Shown here piece after piece: positions 5,734 to 8,090 of a stretch of 8,090 nt of DNA. The first letter of the stretch is position 1, and every line of letters begins with the position of its first letter. The position numbers were made by a program, and so were the translations under genes. The notes under the pieces were generated by a model. It had not been told where the DNA came from. It did not search any database and was given only the letters and a program-made list of their open reading frames with translations. The stretch spans positions 1-8,090 of the forward strand of contig CBFGRU010000137.1 in NCBI GenBank assembly GCA_965651255.1. Direction: 5' to 3'. The stretch comes from CBFGRU01 sp965651255. GTDB taxonomy: Bacteria; Planctomycetota; Phycisphaerae; Phycisphaerales; SM1A02.

Positions 5734-5752
5734 GCGCCTTGCGGCTGCGGTC
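5616..5752 (+). repeat. Direct repeat copy B, just upstream of rsmA
   Basis: This is the second copy of 3862-3998, with 136 of 137 bases identical. It ends 32 nt before the rsmA ATG. Because copy B has no selected reading frame, its near identity implies either a recent duplication or ongoing homogenisation. Confidence 0.98.
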
Positions 5753-5766
5753 GTGACTTTCGGCGA

Positions 5767-5775
5767 TGCTACGAT
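5767..5775 (+). promoter_or_regulatory. Extended -10 box of rsmA
   Basis: TG-C-TACGAT fits an extended -10 element (TGNTANNNT). It ends 9 nt before the ATG at 5785, placing transcription start within about 3 nt of the start codon. No Shine-Dalgarno sequence or -35 element is visible. It lies in the 32-nt gap between repeat copy B and rsmA, so rsmA would keep its own promoter whatever lies upstream of it. Confidence 0.4.
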
Positions 5776-5784
5776 CGTTCGTCG

Positions 5785-6600
5785 ATGCAGACCCTCAGCG
5801 ACATTCGCGCGCTGCTGGCCGAGCGCGGTCTCCGGCCGAAGCACCGGTTCGGGCAGAACTTTCTGCACGATAAGAATCAGATTGCGCGCCTGGTGCGCGC
5901 TGCCGCCGTTCAACCGGGCGATGTTGTGCTCGAGGTCGGTCCCGGCACCGGTACGCTCACCGAAGCGCTGCTCGAGGCCGGGGCGGTGGTCATTGCATGC
6001 GAGATTGATCGTGATCTCGCCGCCCTTCTTCGCGATCGCTTCGATCATCGCATCACGCTCATCGAAGGCGACTGCCTCGCCGGCAAGCACACTTTGAACA
6101 CCGCCATCATTGCGGCCATCGCCGAACGCCCCTTCAAGCTCATCGCCAACCTGCCTTACCAGGCCGCAAGCCCGCTCATGATGAATCTCGCCGTTCATCA
6201 CGCCCGCATCTGTCGCGGCCAGTTCATCACCATTCAGAAGGAAGTCGCCGATCGGCTCCTCGCCCAGCCCGGCTCGAAGCAGTACGGCCCGCTCGGCATC
6301 GTCCTCCAGGTCACCTCGCACATCGAGCGACTCGCCACCCTCAGCCCGGGCTGCTTCTGGCCGGCACCCAAGGTCACGAGCGCGATGATCGCCATCACCC
6401 CCCGTGTCGAATCACTTGTTGATGATCTCACCCGCTTCAGCGCGTTCATCGGTCACCTCTTCCATGCCCGTCGCAAGCAGCTCGGCGCGATTCTGCGCAC
6501 CGCCACCCATTGGCCGGATGACATTCCACCCACCGCCCGACCCGAGCAACTCACTCTCACCCAGCTCATCACCCTCTTCCGCGCTCATCCCATCGACTGA
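5785..6600 (+). CDS. rsmA: 16S rRNA (adenine1518-N6/adenine1519-N6) dimethyltransferase
   Basis: The 271-residue product is RsmA/KsgA, which uses S-adenosylmethionine to dimethylate two adjacent adenines in the 3'-terminal hairpin of 16S rRNA during late 30S assembly; loss of this activity classically gives kasugamycin resistance. It has near the same length as E. coli KsgA (273). Visible motifs are RFGQNFL at 21-27, the SAM-binding EVGPGTGTLT at 50-59, acidic Glu73 (CEID) binding the ribose, Asp96 (GDCL), the catalytic NLPY at 122-125, the QKEVADRL block at 151-158, the FWPAPKVTSAMI block at 191-202 and the basic ARRKQL in the C-terminal rRNA-binding domain at 228-233. After NLPY the usual Asn is Gln (NLPYQAASP). 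The ATG at 5785 fits the family start; there is no Shine-Dalgarno sequence. mtnP follows after 50 nt on the same strand. Confidence 0.96.
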   Translation: MQTLSDIRALLAERGLRPKHRFGQNFLHDKNQIARLVRAAAVQPGDVVLEVGPGTGTLTEALLEAGAVVIACEIDRDLAALLRDRFDHRITLIEGDCLAGKHTLNTAIIAAIAERPFKLIANLPYQAASPLMMNLAVHHARICRGQFITIQKEVADRLLAQPGSKQYGPLGIVLQVTSHIERLATLSPGCFWPAPKVTSAMIAITPRVESLVDDLTRFSAFIGHLFHARRKQLGAILRTATHWPDDIPPTARPEQLTLTQLITLFRAHPID

Positions 6601-6638
6601 CATCCACCACCGGCGCGACGAACATCGCCCGTCGCCGC

Positions 6639-6644
6639 TACCAT
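6639..6644 (+). promoter_or_regulatory. TACCAT box, possible leaderless promoter of mtnP
   Basis: TACCAT ends exactly 6 nt before the mtnP ATG at 6651, the spacing that puts transcription start on the A of the start codon. No Shine-Dalgarno sequence and no clear -35 element are present in the 50-nt gap after rsmA. Readthrough from rsmA remains possible. Confidence 0.33.
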
Positions 6645-6650
6645 GGCCAC

Positions 6651-7568
6651 ATGGCTGACCACATCTCTTCGCCCGCTCTCCGCATCGGCCTCATCGGTGG
6701 TTCCGGCCTCGGCGAGGTCCTCCTCCAGCAGATGGACCCCGAGGGCGTCGAGCGCCACGATCTCGAAACGCCTTTCGGTCGCCCCAGCGCGCCGATCATC
6801 ACCGGCCGCTATGCCGGCGTTCCCATTGCCATTCTCGCGCGACACGGCAGGGGACACATTCATCACCCCCGCGCTGTGCCCTACCGCGCCAACATCTTCG
6901 CGCTCAAGATGCTCGGCTGCACCCACATCCTCGCCTCGGGCGCGACGGGCTCCCTTCGCGAAGAAATCGAACCCGGCGATGTCGTCATCTGCGATCAACT
7001 CATCGATCGCACCAACGGCCGCGAAACCACCTTCTTCGATCACGCAGCCGTCCACGTCGAATTCGCAGACCCCTTCTGCCCCATCATGCGGCGCTGGCTG
7101 CTGCACGCGGCAGCCACGCTCGATGATCTCACCATCCACGATCGCGGTACTTATCTCTGCATGGAAGGACCATCCTTCTCCACTCGCGCTGAATCACGCA
7201 TGCACCGGCAGTGGGGGGCCGATGTCGTGGGCATGACCGCCCTCCCCGAAGCGCGGCTGGCGCGCGAAGCAGAAATCGCCTACGCACTCATTGCGCTGCC
7301 CACCGACTACGACAGTTGGCGCGAACGCGAAGCATCAACCACCCACACCTCGCTCCTCGACGAAATCATCAGCAACCTCGAACGAGCGGTGAACGCCTCG
7401 ATCGCCCTCATCCAGCACGCCCTCAGCGATGTTGGCCCGTTGCGCGAACACCCAAGCCCCGCCCACAACGCACTGGAACTGGCCATCTGGACCGACAAAG
7501 CACTCATCGACCCCCGCGAAGCCAAACGACTCGCGCCACTCTGGCAACACCGCCTCCCAAGTGATTGA
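6651..7568 (+). CDS. mtnP: S-methyl-5'-thioadenosine phosphorylase (MTAP)
   Basis: The 305-residue cytoplasmic enzyme cleaves methylthioadenosine with phosphate to adenine and 5-methylthioribose-1-phosphate, recycling the by-product of polyamine synthesis into methionine and purine salvage. It belongs to the trimeric PNP/MTAP family. Motifs: phosphate-binding GGSGL at 16-20 and RHGRGH at 64-69, PYRANIFALK at 77-86, GATGSLREE at 98-106, DQLIDRT at 115-121, GTYLCMEGPSFSTRAES at 167-182, GMTALPEARLAREAEI at 194-209 and TDYDSW at 218-223. Asp219 and Asp221 match the pair that selects adenine in MTAP; purine nucleoside phosphorylases that prefer guanine or hypoxanthine have Asn there. This supports MTAP over PNP. 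The C-terminal tail (about 263-305) makes it longer than the usual 270-290 residues. An ATG at 6643 is out of frame. No other methionine-salvage gene is in view. Confidence 0.94.
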   Translation: MADHISSPALRIGLIGGSGLGEVLLQQMDPEGVERHDLETPFGRPSAPIITGRYAGVPIAILARHGRGHIHHPRAVPYRANIFALKMLGCTHILASGATGSLREEIEPGDVVICDQLIDRTNGRETTFFDHAAVHVEFADPFCPIMRRWLLHAAATLDDLTIHDRGTYLCMEGPSFSTRAESRMHRQWGADVVGMTALPEARLAREAEIAYALIALPTDYDSWREREASTTHTSLLDEIISNLERAVNASIALIQHALSDVGPLREHPSPAHNALELAIWTDKALIDPREAKRLAPLWQHRLPSD

Positions 7569-7690
7569 ACGACCCATACGAAGTGGACGGGGACTGATCT
7601 GTGTTGACCGTGGGTCGGGAAGTGTGCCGCTGGGCCGAGGGCTGGGGGCGGAATCGTCGTCTTTGCGATGAGTTTCGGTCCGCGCGCATC
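7569..7690. other. Gap between convergent mtnP and the zinc-ribbon gene
   Basis: The 122-nt gap separates two convergent stop codons, so a terminator is expected. The only symmetry I see is CGACCCA (7570-7576) with TGGGTCG (7611-7617), arms 34 nt apart and without a U-tract. I see no convincing terminator and no gene here. Confidence 0.3.
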
Positions 7691-8077
7691 TCACCAGCGT
7701 CGGGAGGCGTTTTCGGGTTCGTGGGTGAGGGTGAGCCCGATGGGGATTCCGAAGAAGGGAAGAGCAGCGAGGGTGAGGGTGGTGATGAGGATGGAGGTCG
7801 AGATGAATCCTGCTTCATGGGCGCCGAGGGCGAAGAAGAGGAGTGGCCAGACGATGATGGTGAGGAGCATGCTGCCGAGGGCGAGAGTCCAGCCGGCGAT
7901 GAGTCGAATGCGTCGGGCAGTGAGTTCGCTCATCTGTCCGGTGATGCGGTAGGTGCGTGGATTGTCGGGGTCGAAGGAGGTTCCGCACTCGCTGCATCGG
8001 CGATGTTGCAGGCCGGTGAGGCGGTACCCGCAGCGTCGGCAGAGCGGAATGTGGGAATCGCGCGGTCTGGTGGCCAT
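7691..8077 (-). CDS. Small zinc-ribbon membrane protein, function unknown
   Basis: The 128-residue protein has an N-terminal zinc ribbon with Cys13/Cys16 (CRRCGYRL) and Cys28/Cys31 (CSECG), followed by two probable transmembrane helices at about 58-84 and 91-116. The arrangement CxxCGYxLxGL ... CxECGxxFDPxxPRT is common in small planctomycete proteins of unknown role; this is recognition from memory. The ribbon probably binds structural zinc on the cytoplasmic side, with a short linker (about 42-57) to the membrane. The ATG at 8077 gives a sensible N-terminus, but the frame remains open to the window edge at 8090, so an earlier start cannot be excluded. No strong ribosome binding site is seen. 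It is convergent with mtnP, and the sequence suggests no partner. Confidence 0.72.
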   Translation of the reverse strand: MATRPRDSHIPLCRRCGYRLTGLQHRRCSECGTSFDPDNPRTYRITGQMSELTARRIRLIAGWTLALGSMLLTIIVWPLLFFALGAHEAGFISTSILITTLTLAALPFFGIPIGLTLTHEPENASRRW

Positions 8078-8090
8078 GTTCAGCTCGCGA

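Noticed and set aside
5451..5756. 101-codon plus-strand ORF across the right repeat junction
   Set aside because: It reads the duplicated DUF4139 tail in the wrong frame; the correct frame gives the known C-terminus.
7570..7617. CGACCCA/TGGGTCG inverted repeat as terminator
   Set aside because: Arms of 7 bp are 34 nt apart and no U-tract follows; likely chance.

Overview
The window is a GC-rich bacterial chromosome segment with compact, single-copy genes. The best guess is a planctomycete, possibly of the Phycisphaerae. That rests on family resemblance only: a secreted DUF4139 protein, a secreted helical protein with LTxxQ-like motifs, a small double-CxxC zinc-ribbon membrane protein of the CxxCGYxLxGL type, and an mtnP with a C-terminal tail. 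No rRNA, tRNA, phage or transposase gene is visible.

Layout from left to right. (1) 3-1573, minus strand: a molybdenum-cofactor operon, moeA then moaD, separated by 23 nt. (2) 1574-1739: a divergent control region with outward-facing TACACT boxes. (3) 1740-2312, plus: efp (elongation factor P), followed directly by a 12-bp hairpin. (4) 2414-3979, plus: a secreted DUF4139 protein. (5) 3999-5615: a 1,617-bp segment holding a minus-strand secreted helical protein (4013-5407) and a small Gly-rich ORF just upstream of it (5411-5590). (6) 5616-5752: a second copy of the last 118 bp of the DUF4139 gene plus 19 bp of its downstream sequence. (7) 5785-6600, plus: rsmA (16S rRNA dimethyladenosine methyltransferase). 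(8) 6651-7568, plus: mtnP (methylthioadenosine phosphorylase). (9) 7691-8077, minus: a zinc-ribbon membrane protein, convergent with mtnP.

The most unusual structure is the pair of 137-bp direct repeats (3862-3998 and 5616-5752; 136 of 137 bases identical, the one difference silent) that bracket the secreted-protein segment. The left copy is the real 3' end of the DUF4139 gene and the right copy abuts rsmA. The simplest reading is that DUF4139 once lay directly upstream of rsmA, and that a 1,754-bp unit (segment plus one repeat copy) was gained without damaging either gene. Recombination between the repeats would remove it just as cleanly. No integrase or transposase is present, so the mechanism is open and an assembly artefact must be excluded.

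The conserved genes are housekeeping functions: molybdenum-cofactor synthesis (moeA, moaD), translation and ribosome maturation (efp, rsmA), and methionine/purine salvage (mtnP). rsmA and mtnP lack a Shine-Dalgarno sequence but carry TACNAT boxes 9 and 6 nt before their ATG, which suggests leaderless or nearly leaderless transcripts. efp and the 4013-5407 gene, in contrast, have clear Shine-Dalgarno sequences.
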